From contig NZ_FXWJ01000003.1 in the NCBI RefSeq assembly GCF_900177795.1, forward strand, positions 434,001 to 498,000: a stretch of DNA of 64,000 nucleotides, in the 5' to 3' direction. Shown piece by piece: positions 36,727 through 45,535 of the stretch. Positions within the stretch are counted from its first letter, which is position 1. Each line of letters starts with the position of its first letter. This stretch comes from Plantibacter elymi (nom. nud.) (GTDB taxonomy: Bacteria > Actinomycetota > Actinomycetes > Actinomycetales > Microbacteriaceae). Under the pieces are notes generated by a model. That model worked only from the letters and a program-made list of their open reading frames with translations. It searched no databases and was not told the DNA's origin. A program made the position numbers and the translations under genes.

Positions 36727-37473
36727 TCAGATCTCCTGGTCGGTGGGCAGGATGACGAGGTCGCGGATGGTGACGTGCCGGGGTCTCGTGAGCATGAAGA
36801 GCACGGCGTCGGCGACGTCCTCGGAACGGATGCCGGTGCGTGCGGCGATCTGGTCCTCCACGCCGAAGGCCCCCTCGGCGATCCCCCACAGCTCGTTGAG
36901 CACGACGCCGGGGGCGACCGCGCCCATCCGCACCCCGGATCCGACGAGGTTCCGCCGGGTGGTGTGGACGAACGATTGCATGGCGTGTTTCGTCGCGGAG
37001 TAGACGGGCTCCCAGTGGATGTCCTGGTGCCCGGACACCGAGCTCGTCACCAGGACGTCGCCCGCGCCCTGCTCGACGAGGTGCGGCAGCGCTGCGCGAA
37101 CCGTCGCCATCGCTCCGAGGACGTTGACGCCGACGAGCTCCTCGATCGCGGTCATCGGGGTGTCGACGACGTCACCGCCGACGTAGAGGCCCGCGTTGGC
37201 GAGGACGATGTCGAGGCGTCCGAAGGCGGCGAGCGCCAGGGCGACGGCCTGCTCGGACACGGCGGGGCCGGCGAGGTCACCCGCCAGGAAGACGCTCGGT
37301 GTCGGCAGGGCGTCGGCGACGCCCGAGAGTCGCTCGGTGGAGCGTCCCACGAGCACCGTGCGCACCCCGGCTCCGGCGAGCGCCTGGGCGTACGAGCGGC
37401 CGATGCCCGAGGACGCTCCGGTGATGATCGCGACCTGCCCGGTGAGGTCGATGGCGCTGGTCGACACGCTCAT
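36727..37473 (-). CDS. SDR-family oxidoreductase, probably NADP-linked
   Basis: A 248-residue short-chain dehydrogenase closer to the YdfG/serine-3-dehydrogenase/sulfoacetaldehyde-reductase branch. Cofactor loop TGASSGIGRSYA, ANAGLYVGG at the NAG position, catalytic SSVSG and YSATK. Its ending (EDVADAVLFMLTRPRHVTIRDLVILPTDQ) is characteristic of that branch. The Arg in VLVGRSTERL after strand 2 favours NADP(H). Its start overlaps the stop of the class II aldolase gene (ATGA), and GGAAGG lies upstream. It may reduce the aldehyde released by that aldolase. Confidence 0.9.
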   Translation of the reverse strand: MSVSTSAIDLTGQVAIITGASSGIGRSYAQALAGAGVRTVLVGRSTERLSGVADALPTPSVFLAGDLAGPAVSEQAVALALAAFGRLDIVLANAGLYVGGDVVDTPMTAIEELVGVNVLGAMATVRAALPHLVEQGAGDVLVTSSVSGHQDIHWEPVYSATKHAMQSFVHTTRRNLVGSGVRMGAVAPGVVLNELWGIAEGAFGVEDQIAARTGIRSEDVADAVLFMLTRPRHVTIRDLVILPTDQEI

Positions 37474-38312
37474 GTCGTGGTCCTTCCGTGCGCCGTCCCG
37501 GCGCGGTCGGTCGTGGATTCCTGCGCGGCGAGCGCGGCTCGTCGCAGCAGTTCGTCGGGTCTCGTGTCGATGCGGGCGACGGCCTCGTCGCTCAGGTACA
37601 CCGGCCCGCCGGCGGCGAGTGCTCCGAGGAGCACCTGGGCGACCTTCACGGCCATCTCGGTGATGCGGAGGACCTCGGCCGCGCTCGATCCGAGGGCGAA
37701 CATCCCGTGGTTCTGCAGGTACACGACCTTCGGCACCCGGCCGGTCGTGGCGAGCTGCTCGCGCAGCAGGCGGCGGACCGTGCGGGCCAGCTCGAGCCCG
37801 GGGTCGACGTACGGCACGAGCAGCGGATCGGTGCCGAGGACCACGATCTGGTCGGGGAAGAGCGAACCGCGGGTCAGGGTGTCGGCCGACGGCGAGCACA
37901 GCAGCGCGTTGACCGGCACGGGATGGGTGTGACCGACCGCGACGACGCCGGGCAGGTCGAGGCAGACGGCGTGGAGGATCGCCTCCACCGAGGGGCGCCG
38001 ACCGTTGCCGGCGAGCGCCGCGGCATCGAACAACGCGGCCACCTCGGCGTCCCCGCCCGCGTGCGAGTCGACGAGGTCGAGCACCGGTCTGATCGCGAGA
38101 CGGACCGCGTCGTCGGCGGTCGCCACGGCCATGGACGCTCCGCTCGCCTTCACGAGCATCGCCGGATCACCGTCGTCGGTCAGGAGCAGGGAGGTGTTGC
38201 CCTCCGCCAGGAGCGCCCACGCCCGATCGGGACGGCCGAGGTCGCGCGAGAAGGTGACGAAGCGGTCGAGGAGGTCCGTCTCGGCCTCCGGTTGGTCGAT
38301 GCTGTCGGTCAT
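37470..38312 (-). CDS. Class II aldolase/adducin-family protein
   Basis: Zinc-dependent aldolase of the RhaD/FucA/AraD fold, 280 residues. Visible metal ligands are the two His of VAVGHTHPVPVN and the His of YLQNHGMFALG; the phosphate-binding region is GNTSLLL...KASGASM. In its family it cleaves L-rhamnulose or L-fuculose 1-phosphate to DHAP and lactaldehyde, or epimerises ribulose phosphates. The partner kinase directly upstream is rhamnulokinase-like, so a deoxy-ketose 1-phosphate is a reasonable guess. No sugar isomerase gene is in the operon. Confidence 0.88.
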   Translation of the reverse strand: MTDSIDQPEAETDLLDRFVTFSRDLGRPDRAWALLAEGNTSLLLTDDGDPAMLVKASGASMAVATADDAVRLAIRPVLDLVDSHAGGDAEVAALFDAAALAGNGRRPSVEAILHAVCLDLPGVVAVGHTHPVPVNALLCSPSADTLTRGSLFPDQIVVLGTDPLLVPYVDPGLELARTVRRLLREQLATTGRVPKVVYLQNHGMFALGSSAAEVLRITEMAVKVAQVLLGALAAGGPVYLSDEAVARIDTRPDELLRRAALAAQESTTDRAGTAHGRTTT

Positions 38313-39787
38313 GTCGGTGTCCGCTCATGGTCGTGGTCGTCGTGGTCGTTTTGGCCGTGCCGGTAGACCGCGTCGAGTGATGGCGCGTGGCCGGCCGCGA
38401 CGAGTTGCACGGCCAGATTGCCGAGCGCCGAGGCCTCCGCAGGACCGGCGGTGACCGGAAGACCGGTCCGTGCCGCCGTGCGGGCGCACAGGAGCCGGTT
38501 GCGCGATCCGCCGCCGACGATGCGGACCGAACGGATCGCCACCCCGGTGATCGCCTCGCAGGCCCGGACCGTCTCGGCGTACGCCACCGCGAGGCTCTCG
38601 ACCACGGTGCGCACGACGTCGCTCCGTCCGCCCGGTGGACGCTGTCCGGTCTCCCGGCAGAGGGTCGCGATCCGTTCCGGCATGTCACCCGGGACGAGCA
38701 GCCGTGGGTCGGCGACGTCGAACACGGCGGGCGTGACGTCCGTGGCCGTGTCTTCTTCCGCCTCCGACACGGCCGCCACGAGTTCGACGAGGTCGACCGC
38801 GCTCCCGTCCTCGGCGGACCAGGCGCGGGCGCACTCCGTGAGCAGCCACATCCCCGCCAGGTTGCGGAGGAGCAGGGAGGATCCGGCGACACCGGCCTCG
38901 TTCGTGAAGCCTGCGGTCCGCGCGTGCTCGGTGAGCACCGGTGCCGGCAGACATACCCCGACGAGGGACCAGCTACCACTCGAGACGAGGAGCTCCGCGC
39001 CGTCCGGGCAGGCGAAGGCGAGCGCGGACGCGGTGTCGTGCTCCGCGACGCGGTGGACGGGGATCGGCACGCTCGATCCGAGACGCGCGGTGACCTCCGG
39101 CGTCGTCGGGCCGGCGACCGTCCCCGGTGCGACCACCGGCGGGAAGTCGAAGCCGTCGAGACCCCAGCGACGGATCAGCTCCGCCGCCCAGTCGCCGGTG
39201 CCCTGATCGAGCAGCTGCGTCGTCGAGGCGATCGTGCGCTCCGCTCCGACGACGCCCGTGAGCAGCCACACCCAGAGGTCCGGGACGAGCAACACGGTCG
39301 GGCGATCGCCGTCGGCTCGGCGGACGTCGAGCTCCTCGGCGCGGGACCGCAGCTGATACGAGGTGTTGATGGTCTGCTCCAGCACGCCGGTCACCGCGTA
39401 GGCCGTCGCGGCGTCGACGAGTACGGCGGCGCGGGCCGGTCCGTCGGCGTCGGCGCCGCGGTGATGCAGCACGGTCGGGAACGCCGTACCGGTGCCGACG
39501 TCCACGACTGCGATGTCGACGCCCCAGCTGTCGACCCCGATCCCGTCGAGCACGCCGCCGGCGGCCGCTGCGATCCGGACGGCCTCCGCGAGCCCGACGA
39601 TGGTCTCCTCGAACAGGCGCTCCGCATCCCACCGGAGTCGACCGTCCTGCGTGATCGGGCCGTTCGGGAACCGGTGCACCTCGGTGAGCTCCAAGCGGCC
39701 GTCGGCCCATCGCCCGAGCATGACGCGACCGCTCGACGCACCGAGGTCCACGGCGGCGTGGAAGCGTGGAACGGCCTGGTCGATCAT
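38309..39787 (-). CDS. Rhamnulokinase-family kinase
   Basis: FGGY kinase of 492 residues with the RhaB-type N-terminus: FHAAVDLGASSGRVMLGRWA followed by LTEVHRFPNGP and IGVDSWGVDIAVVD. The nucleotide-domain motif is VRIVGGGSRNRLLCARTAA, near residue 430. Rhamnulokinases phosphorylate L-rhamnulose at O1. The His/Asp-rich C-terminal tail (NDHDDHDHE) is unusual. It overlaps its neighbours by ATGA on both sides, so synthesis is tightly coupled to the PfkB-type kinase and the class II aldolase. Confidence 0.88.
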   Translation of the reverse strand: MIDQAVPRFHAAVDLGASSGRVMLGRWADGRLELTEVHRFPNGPITQDGRLRWDAERLFEETIVGLAEAVRIAAAAGGVLDGIGVDSWGVDIAVVDVGTGTAFPTVLHHRGADADGPARAAVLVDAATAYAVTGVLEQTINTSYQLRSRAEELDVRRADGDRPTVLLVPDLWVWLLTGVVGAERTIASTTQLLDQGTGDWAAELIRRWGLDGFDFPPVVAPGTVAGPTTPEVTARLGSSVPIPVHRVAEHDTASALAFACPDGAELLVSSGSWSLVGVCLPAPVLTEHARTAGFTNEAGVAGSSLLLRNLAGMWLLTECARAWSAEDGSAVDLVELVAAVSEAEEDTATDVTPAVFDVADPRLLVPGDMPERIATLCRETGQRPPGGRSDVVRTVVESLAVAYAETVRACEAITGVAIRSVRIVGGGSRNRLLCARTAARTGLPVTAGPAEASALGNLAVQLVAAGHAPSLDAVYRHGQNDHDDHDHERTPT

Positions 39788-40788
39788 GGCGTCGGCATCT
39801 CGTCGCGCGGCGGCGTGGCCGGTTCGCCCAACGGCGTCGTCGGGTCGGGGTCCTGGACGGCGACCGGTGTCGTCAGCGCCTCGAGGGAGGTGAGGATGGT
39901 CGTCGCGCTCGACACGGCGAGTGCACCCCAGGCGGCGGCCGACGCGACTGCGGCCGCCGGGTCGTCCCGTCCGTCCTCGCCGTGGAGTCCGACGAGGAAT
40001 CCGGCCAACGAGGCGTCACCGGCACCGGCCGTGTTCACGACCGTGGCTGCGACGTGCGCGTGCCACAGCCCCGCAGCGGTGCGGAGGAGCGCCCCGTCGG
40101 CCCCCATGCTCACGTAGACGAGGTCGCAACCGGCACGGTGCAGTTCGTCGGCGGCGGACGCGACATCGCCGATCGTCAGCAGCTCACGGCCGGTGAGCTC
40201 GGCGAGCTCGTGCGCGTTCGGCTTGAGCAGGTGGACGAGGTCGAGGTTCGCGACGGCGGTCTCGAGCGCCGCACCCGCGGTGTCGACGGCCACGCGCGCT
40301 CCCCGGTCACCCGCCTGCCGGAGCAACTGCAGGATGTCGACGAGGCCGGTGCCGCCCTGGACCGTCGGGATCGTGCCGGAGAGGACGAGCCAGTCCGCGC
40401 CGATCCGGTCGATCTCGGCCCCGGCGGTCGCGACCACGGCGGCCCAGTCCTCCGCTCGCAGCGGGATCGCCGGTTCGTTGACCTTGGTCGTCCCGGTCGC
40501 GGCGTCCAGGATGGTCGTGTTCACGCGCGTCCGGCCGTCGGTCGGGACCACGGCGAGCAACGTCCGGAGTGCGGGGTCATCGGCGAGGATCCGTCCGTCC
40601 GCACCCATCGGCACCACCGCTCGGACCGGGAGCGGCGAGAGGGTGACCGCCCGCGCGACGTTGACGCCCTTGCCGCTCAGCTCGGTGGACACACCCACCG
40701 CCCGGTTGACGTCGCCGAGTCGCAGCCCGTCGACGCGGTAGGTCTGGTCGATCGCGGCCGCCGGCGTGACCGTCACGATGCCGCTCAT
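39784..40788 (-). CDS. 1-phosphofructokinase-like PfkB-family kinase
   Basis: A 334-residue ribokinase-superfamily kinase of the FruK/LacC (tagatose-6-phosphate kinase) branch. Evidence: start VTVTPAAAIDQTYRVDGLRLGDVNRA, sugar-binding LSGKGVNVARA, VKPNAHEL-like LLKPNAHELAEL, and the anion-hole motif NTAGAGDASLAGFLVG with the catalytic Asp. Such enzymes add the second phosphate to a ketose phosphate to feed a bisphosphate aldolase. The class II aldolase at 44115-44933 is a fitting partner. The C-terminal 25 residues are a Pro/Thr-rich extension. Confidence 0.9.
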   Translation of the reverse strand: MSGIVTVTPAAAIDQTYRVDGLRLGDVNRAVGVSTELSGKGVNVARAVTLSPLPVRAVVPMGADGRILADDPALRTLLAVVPTDGRTRVNTTILDAATGTTKVNEPAIPLRAEDWAAVVATAGAEIDRIGADWLVLSGTIPTVQGGTGLVDILQLLRQAGDRGARVAVDTAGAALETAVANLDLVHLLKPNAHELAELTGRELLTIGDVASAADELHRAGCDLVYVSMGADGALLRTAAGLWHAHVAATVVNTAGAGDASLAGFLVGLHGEDGRDDPAAAVASAAAWGALAVSSATTILTSLEALTTPVAVQDPDPTTPLGEPATPPRDEMPTP

Positions 40789-41570
40789 GCGTCGGCTCCG
40801 ACCGTCTCGACGCGGACGCCGGTCGCGAGGAGGGCCTCGAGGGCCGGTTCGTCGACCCCATGATGCACCACCGCCACGTCGAGGCGGGCCGCCGGGACGG
40901 AGGCAGCGAGGCCGTCGGCGCCGAACGTCGCCGGGTCGGCCAGGAGGATCGCCGTGGAGGCGAACTCGACCGCCGACGCGACGACCGCCGCATCCTCCGG
41001 CGAGGCGTGGAGCAGTCGGCCGTCCGCGGAGACACCGAGCGCCTCGACGACCGCGACGTCGAGGCGGAGGCCGGCGAGCTGCTCGCGCGCCCAGGCGCCC
41101 GTGAGGACGCCGCGCCCGTCCGCCGTCCCGCCGACGAGGTGGACGACGGCCGATTCCTCGGCAGCGGCCGCGGCCAGGGCGACCGGCACCGAACCGGTCA
41201 CGATGACGGTCCCGGCGGTCGTCGCGAGGCCCGCGGCGAGCGCCTCGCAGGCCGAGCCCGCGCCGAGGAAGACCGCTGAGCCCGGGTCGACCAGGGTCAG
41301 CGCCCGCGCGGCGAGCGCACCGGACGCCCCGGAGTCCTGACCCGGGTCGAGGTCGACCCGCACCGCACCGCCGTGCGCGCGTCGGAGGCGTCCGTCGAGT
41401 TCGAGGACGCGGAGGTCGCGCCGGATCGTCTCCTCGGTCACGCCGAGGTCCACTGCGAGCACGCCGACCTCGACCCGCCCGTCCTGGTCGAGTCGGGCGA
41501 GGATCTCCCGACGCCGGTCGTCCACCGGACTGGACGTGGCCGTCCCGCGGCCTCCGATGGACGCGCTCAT
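40785..41570 (-). CDS. DeoR/GlpR-family regulator (within operon)
   Basis: A 261-residue regulator. The N-terminal DeoR helix-turn-helix (RRREILARLDQDGRVEVGVLA, then VTEETIRRDLRVLELDGRLRRAHGGA) is intact. The effector domain is diverged: the usual DSG motif appears as LGAGSACEALA, and the KxK/phosphate-binding region near the end is reduced, so effector sensing may differ or be lost. It overlaps both flanking genes by ATGA. Having one DeoR inside and another divergent from the operon (43289-44059) is unusual and may reflect hetero-regulation. Confidence 0.88.
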   Translation of the reverse strand: MSASIGGRGTATSSPVDDRRREILARLDQDGRVEVGVLAVDLGVTEETIRRDLRVLELDGRLRRAHGGAVRVDLDPGQDSGASGALAARALTLVDPGSAVFLGAGSACEALAAGLATTAGTVIVTGSVPVALAAAAAEESAVVHLVGGTADGRGVLTGAWAREQLAGLRLDVAVVEALGVSADGRLLHASPEDAAVVASAVEFASTAILLADPATFGADGLAASVPAARLDVAVVHHGVDEPALEALLATGVRVETVGADA

Positions 41571-43156
41571 CGTTCCACCCCGGCACGGTCGTCGCGTTCG
41601 GACGCCGGACCGTCGGGGCTCGACTCCTCGGCCCGTCGTCGCCACCAGGGGCCGAGGGCTTCGACGAGCTCGTCGAACGCGGTTCCGACCCCGGCCCAGT
41701 ACGCGGCCGAGGCGTCCGTCGGCAGGACGGCGGGTGCGTGTCGGACGACGTCGCGCTGGGCCTGTTCCACCGACGGCAGGAGTCCGGCGGCGACCCCGGC
41801 GACGATCGCGGCACCCAGTGCCCCGGCCTCCTCGGAGTCGACGACCGTCACGGGCGCTCGAAGCGCGTTGGCCACGAGTTGCACGTACAGCGGCGACCGC
41901 GCGAGGCCGCCGCCGAGGACGATCGGCTCGTCCCACCGGAACCGTTCGCCGAGTGCCCGGGTGTGCCAGCGGTGCATGAGCACGATGCCCTCGAGGGCTC
42001 CGCGCAGCACGTGCGCCCGGGTGTGCCAGTCGCGGACGCCGGTGAGCGTGGCAGACGCTTCGGCGCCGAGCGGCGAGTCCGATTGGAAGGGCAGGACGAG
42101 CGGCACCGGCTCCTCCGGAGGGAGTGCCGCGGCCTCGGCGATCAGCGCGTCGCGGCCGGTGGCATCGGTCACGCCCAGGAGCCGGAGCGTCCAGTCGAAG
42201 GAAGGCGATGCCGTCGCCGAGGTGGACATCGCGATCCGCAGGTCCGGGGTGATCGAGAGGCGGGACTGCCACCGCGGGTCCACGTCGGGCTGGGTCGTCG
42301 TCACGCCGTTGGTGCTGAACGAGCCGGCCACGAGGGCGAGCCGCCCGGGGACGAGCGCTCCCATGCCGATCGACGAGGCCTGCACGTCGTGGAGTCCCGA
42401 GACGACCGGTGTCCCGGCGACGAGGCCTGTGACCGCGGCGGCCTCCGGGAGCACCCGCCCGACGATTGTGCCACTCGGGTTGATCGGCGGGAGCAGGCGG
42501 AGCAGTTCGGCGGGCAGGCCGTAGGCGTCGAGGACCTCGGCGCTCCAGGTGGCGGTCCCGACGTCCAGGAAGGAGGCGCAGGCGTCGGAGTAGTCGGTGG
42601 AGATCTCGCCGGTGAGCCGGAGGCGGACGACGTCCTTGCAGAAGAGCATGGCGTCTGCCCGCGCGACCCGCTCCGGGTCGTGGCGGAGCAACCAGCGGAG
42701 GAGGTTGCCGGCGGCGCCCGGCGTCGGCAGCTGTCCGGAGCGTTCGAGCACCACGCGCAGCCGGTCCGGATCGGAGGCGAGTTCGGCGGCCTCGACGTGC
42801 GCCCGGGAGTCCATCGCCGTGATGGCCGGGCCGACCGGCGCTCCGGCGGCGGTCACGAGGTGCAGGCCGTCCCCGTGGCCGGTGATCCCGACGGCGGCGA
42901 CCAGGTTCGGGTCGACACCCGACGTCGCCATCACCTCCGACACCGCATCGGCGACCGCGACCCACAGGGCGTCCTGCGACCGCTCGGCGTGCCGGGCGAC
43001 CGGGCGGTCGACGGGGCTCGCGCGCCGAGCGACGGCGACCGGCAGCAAGCGGTCGTCGTGCAGGACGGCCTTGACGGCGGTCTGCCCGACGTCGATCCCG
43101 AGCAGGAACCGCGACCCGGACTCGTGGGGTGCGCTGTGCGGCCCGTGCTCAGCCAT
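41567..43156 (-). CDS. FGGY-family carbohydrate kinase
   Basis: First gene of the eight-gene operon; 529 residues. The phosphate loop is LLGIDVGQTAVKAVLHDD, the substrate loop region is VGITGHGDGLHLV followed by AITAMDSRAH, and the C-terminal motif is IVLGGGLARSPLYVQLVANAL. Overall it resembles the xylulokinase/L-xylulose kinase/erythritol kinase group; the substrate is unknown. ATG 43156 has GGAAGG upstream; an ATG 24 bases earlier is less well placed. It is divergent from a DeoR gene across 132 bp containing an inverted repeat. Confidence 0.88.
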   Translation of the reverse strand: MAEHGPHSAPHESGSRFLLGIDVGQTAVKAVLHDDRLLPVAVARRASPVDRPVARHAERSQDALWVAVADAVSEVMATSGVDPNLVAAVGITGHGDGLHLVTAAGAPVGPAITAMDSRAHVEAAELASDPDRLRVVLERSGQLPTPGAAGNLLRWLLRHDPERVARADAMLFCKDVVRLRLTGEISTDYSDACASFLDVGTATWSAEVLDAYGLPAELLRLLPPINPSGTIVGRVLPEAAAVTGLVAGTPVVSGLHDVQASSIGMGALVPGRLALVAGSFSTNGVTTTQPDVDPRWQSRLSITPDLRIAMSTSATASPSFDWTLRLLGVTDATGRDALIAEAAALPPEEPVPLVLPFQSDSPLGAEASATLTGVRDWHTRAHVLRGALEGIVLMHRWHTRALGERFRWDEPIVLGGGLARSPLYVQLVANALRAPVTVVDSEEAGALGAAIVAGVAAGLLPSVEQAQRDVVRHAPAVLPTDASAAYWAGVGTAFDELVEALGPWWRRRAEESSPDGPASERDDRAGVER

Positions 43157-43228
43157 CGGCGGCCTTCCGTTCGTCGTCATCGTCGTCGTCGGGTGCGCCC
43201 GATCATGTTGATCTTTGCATCGATCCCA

Positions 43229-43259
43229 CCGAATCGGAAGGGATATCGGACAGATTCGG
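43229..43259. promoter_or_regulatory. Candidate DeoR operator
   Basis: CCGAATC (43229-43235) is inverted as GATTCGG (43253-43259), 17 bases apart, in the gap between the FGGY kinase operon and the divergent deoR-type gene. CGGATACG (43257-43264) may hold part of the plus-strand -10 box. Position and symmetry suit control of both directions by the DeoR protein. Confidence 0.45.
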
Positions 43260-43288
43260 ATACGCTGGCCGGACCGGACGGAGCAGTC

Positions 43289-44059
43289 ATGTACCCAGCA
43301 GAGCGTCACGCCGCGATCCTCGCGGGTGCCCGCGACGGCGACGGTGCCCTGTCGGTCGCCGAGCTGAGCAGCCGACTCGGCGTCACACCGGAGACCATCC
43401 GGCGCGACCTCGCCGTGCTCGAGCGCCAGGGACTCATCCGCCGTCACCACGGTGGCGCGGTCCTCGCCCGACGATCCGCGTTCGAGCCCAGCCTCCAACG
43501 ACGCCGCGAGGGCGAGCGCATCGAGCGCGCCGCCGTCGCCCGGCTCGTCGTCGAACAACTCCCCGAGGAAGGGGTCGTCCTGCTCGACTCCGGTGCGATG
43601 ACCCTCGAGGTCGCCGCGCTCCTCCCCCACACCAACCGACTCCTCGTGGTGACGAACAGTCTGCCGATCGTCGCCCTGCTCGGTGGCCGGCCGCGACTCA
43701 CCGTGCTCGCCTTGCCCGGACGGGTCCGCGCCGTCACACAGGCGACCGTCGGCGCGTGGACCGTCGAACGGCTGTCCGGGCTCCACGCCGACGTCGCCGT
43801 CCTCGGCGCCAACGGGGTGGGGCTCACCTCGGGTGCCACGACGACCCTGCCCGAGGAGGCCGAGGTGAAGCGGGCGATGCTCGGCATCGCCAGACGACGC
43901 ATCCTCGCCGTCACCGCCGCGAAGTTCGGCACCACCTCGTTCCACCGGGCCGCGGGGCTCGACGAGTTCGACCAGATCGTGACCGACGACGGGCTCGACC
44001 CGGACACCGTCGACGCGCTCGCCGAGAGCGGTCCCGAGCTGCTGCTGGCCACCACCTGA
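43289..44059 (+). CDS. DeoR/GlpR-family transcriptional regulator
   Basis: A 256-residue repressor with a complete DeoR architecture: helix-turn-helix (ERHAAILAGARDGDGALSVAEL, VTPETIRRDLAVLERQGLIRRHHGGAV), DSGAMTLEVA as the effector-site Asp-Ser-Gly, VVTNSLPIV and the C-terminal DEVK/TAAKFG region. Such proteins respond to phosphorylated sugars. The ATG has GGAG seven bases upstream. It is divergent from the eight-gene operon and is followed by the ketose-bisphosphate aldolase gene 55 bp downstream, probably on the same transcript. Confidence 0.93.
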   Translation: MYPAERHAAILAGARDGDGALSVAELSSRLGVTPETIRRDLAVLERQGLIRRHHGGAVLARRSAFEPSLQRRREGERIERAAVARLVVEQLPEEGVVLLDSGAMTLEVAALLPHTNRLLVVTNSLPIVALLGGRPRLTVLALPGRVRAVTQATVGAWTVERLSGLHADVAVLGANGVGLTSGATTTLPEEAEVKRAMLGIARRRILAVTAAKFGTTSFHRAAGLDEFDQIVTDDGLDPDTVDALAESGPELLLATT

Positions 44060-44114
44060 CCATCCCCACCGGCACCGGGTCGATCATCCCGCGTGCACCC
44101 CGAGAGGAACCACC

Positions 44115-44933
44115 ATGACGCTCGTCTCCACCGCCGCGCTCCTCGACGCACAGCGCGCCGTGCTCGCCTTCAACGTCGTCCAACTCGAACACGGCGAGGC
44201 CATCCTCCGCGGCGCGGAGCTCGCGGGCCGCGGCGTCATCCTGCAGGTGTCCGAGAACGCGGCGAAGTACCACGGCGGCCTCGCACCGATCGGGCTCGCG
44301 AGCCTGGAGCTCGCCCGCGAGGCCGGCACCACGACCGCCGTGCACCTCGACCACGCCGAGGACGAGACGCTCGTCGAGGAGGCGGTGCGGCTCGGATTCA
44401 CCTCGGTCATGTTCGATGCAGCGACCCTCCCCGACGAGGAGAACCGCGAACGCACCGCAGCGGTCGCCCGCGCGGCTCAGGCGCAGGGCGTGTGGGTCGA
44501 GGCGGAACTCGGGGCGATCGGCGGCAAGGGCGGCGCACACACGCCCGGCGTCCGGACCGACCCCGGTGAAGCCGTGGCGTTCGTCGCCGGCACGGGCGTC
44601 GACGGCCTCGCGGTCGCGGTCGGCAGCTCACATGCGATGACGTCGCGGAGCGCGACCCTCGACTTCGGGCTCATCCGCGAACTCGCGTCGGCCGTCCCCG
44701 TCCCGCTCGTCCTGCACGGTTCGAGCGGCGTGAGCGATGCGGACCTCGTGCGGGCGGTGGACGCGGGCATGCGCAAGATCAACATCTCGACCCACATCAA
44801 CGGCGTCTTCACCCGAGCCGTCCGCGAGCGCCTCGACGCGGACCCGTCACTCGTCGACCCGCGGAAGTACCTCGGCCCGGCACGCGACGCCGTCGCCGCC
44901 GAGGTCGCGCGGCTCGTCACCCTCGTCGCATAG
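44115..44933 (+). CDS. Class II ketose-bisphosphate aldolase
   Basis: Zinc-dependent TIM-barrel aldolase (272 residues) of the GatY/KbaY/FbaA family, cleaving fructose- or tagatose-1,6-bisphosphate to triose phosphates. Seen: LAFNVVQLEHGEAILRGAE, the catalytic Asp and zinc His in AVHLDHAEDETL, VEAELGAIGGKGG, the second zinc His in VGSSHAM (compare GTSHG), and LHGSSGVSDADLVRAVDAGMRKINISTHI with the third His and phosphate site. It likely acts after the PfkB-type kinase of the divergent operon. The chromosomal housekeeping aldolase is probably elsewhere. Confidence 0.9.
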   Translation: MTLVSTAALLDAQRAVLAFNVVQLEHGEAILRGAELAGRGVILQVSENAAKYHGGLAPIGLASLELAREAGTTTAVHLDHAEDETLVEEAVRLGFTSVMFDAATLPDEENRERTAAVARAAQAQGVWVEAELGAIGGKGGAHTPGVRTDPGEAVAFVAGTGVDGLAVAVGSSHAMTSRSATLDFGLIRELASAVPVPLVLHGSSGVSDADLVRAVDAGMRKINISTHINGVFTRAVRERLDADPSLVDPRKYLGPARDAVAAEVARLVTLVA

Positions 44934-44971
44934 GACTCGTCGCCGACCCGACCGTCGGTCGATCGAGTCGT

Positions 44972-45271
44972 TCACAACCAGTGGACGATGTCCGGGTCCA
45001 GGCAGACCCCGCCGAGGCCCTCGGTGGTGGTGACGCCGTCCGCGAACCGGATCACCACGGCCCGTCCCTCCATACGCACGTACTCGGCCCGGAGCCCGAG
45101 TCGGAACGGGACGTCGGTCGAGGCGGTGACCGCACGGCTCGCACGTTCGGGGATCGTGATGACCAGGCGGTGGGCTCGCCCCGCTGCATCGACGACCTCG
45201 GCCTCGATCCGTCCCGGAGCATCGTCGGACAGCCGGCGCACCGCGGTCGCCGCGACGATCACCTGGGTCAT
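44972..45271 (-). CDS. Small hypothetical protein
   Basis: A 99-residue soluble protein without recognised domain; alternating charged and hydrophobic residues suggest a compact beta fold (RIEAEVVDAAGRAHRLVITI). The ATG at 45271 has no clear ribosome binding site; GAGAAT a few bases upstream could be the -10 box of a leaderless transcript. It is convergent with the aldolase gene. Coding potential is moderate. Confidence 0.55.
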   Translation of the reverse strand: MTQVIVAATAVRRLSDDAPGRIEAEVVDAAGRAHRLVITIPERASRAVTASTDVPFRLGLRAEYVRMEGRAVVIRFADGVTTTEGLGGVCLDPDIVHWL

Positions 45272-45345
45272 GTCGCGATTCTCGCACCCCGTGGAGGGTG
45301 GCGTCGAGGCGGAGCGGACCGGCTGGCCGTCGAGCCTGTCGAGTT

Positions 45346-45368
45346 GCCCTTCGACAAGCTCAGGGACC
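45346..45368 (+). repeat. Single REP-like arm of the CTTCGACAAGCTCAGGG family
   Basis: Contains CCCTTCGACAAGCTCAGGG, preceded by a degenerate partner arm GAGCCTGTCGAG ending at about 45343. It is the most upstream member of the family that forms the arrays near 52, 54-55 and 61-62 kb. Bases 45272-45469 hold nothing else recognisable. Confidence 0.8.
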
Positions 45369-45469
45369 GGGTCGGGGCTCGCGCTCCAGGACCGGGTCGG
45401 GGCTCGGAGGACTGCCGCCGGTCGCGCAGGGACCGGCGGCGTCCGGGCAGAGATCCTCCCGAACGCAGC

Positions 45470-45506
45470 GCGACGGCGCCGGAGCTCGAAGCTCCGACGC
45501 CGTCGC
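45470..45506 (-). terminator. Terminator of the sugar ABC-transporter operon
   Basis: GCGACGGCG...CGGAGCT (45470-45486) pairs with AGCTCCG...CGCCGTCGC (45490-45506), a nearly perfect stem of 16-17 bp with a 3-base loop, 30 bases beyond the stop of the binding-protein gene. Confidence 0.85.
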
Positions 45507-45535
45507 GGTCTGGTGGTGCGGGGTGGCCGGAAGGC

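Noticed and set aside
45272-45469. Possible small gene between the hypothetical gene and the terminator
   Set aside because: Frames there are made of the single REP-like arm and GC-rich filler without start signals.
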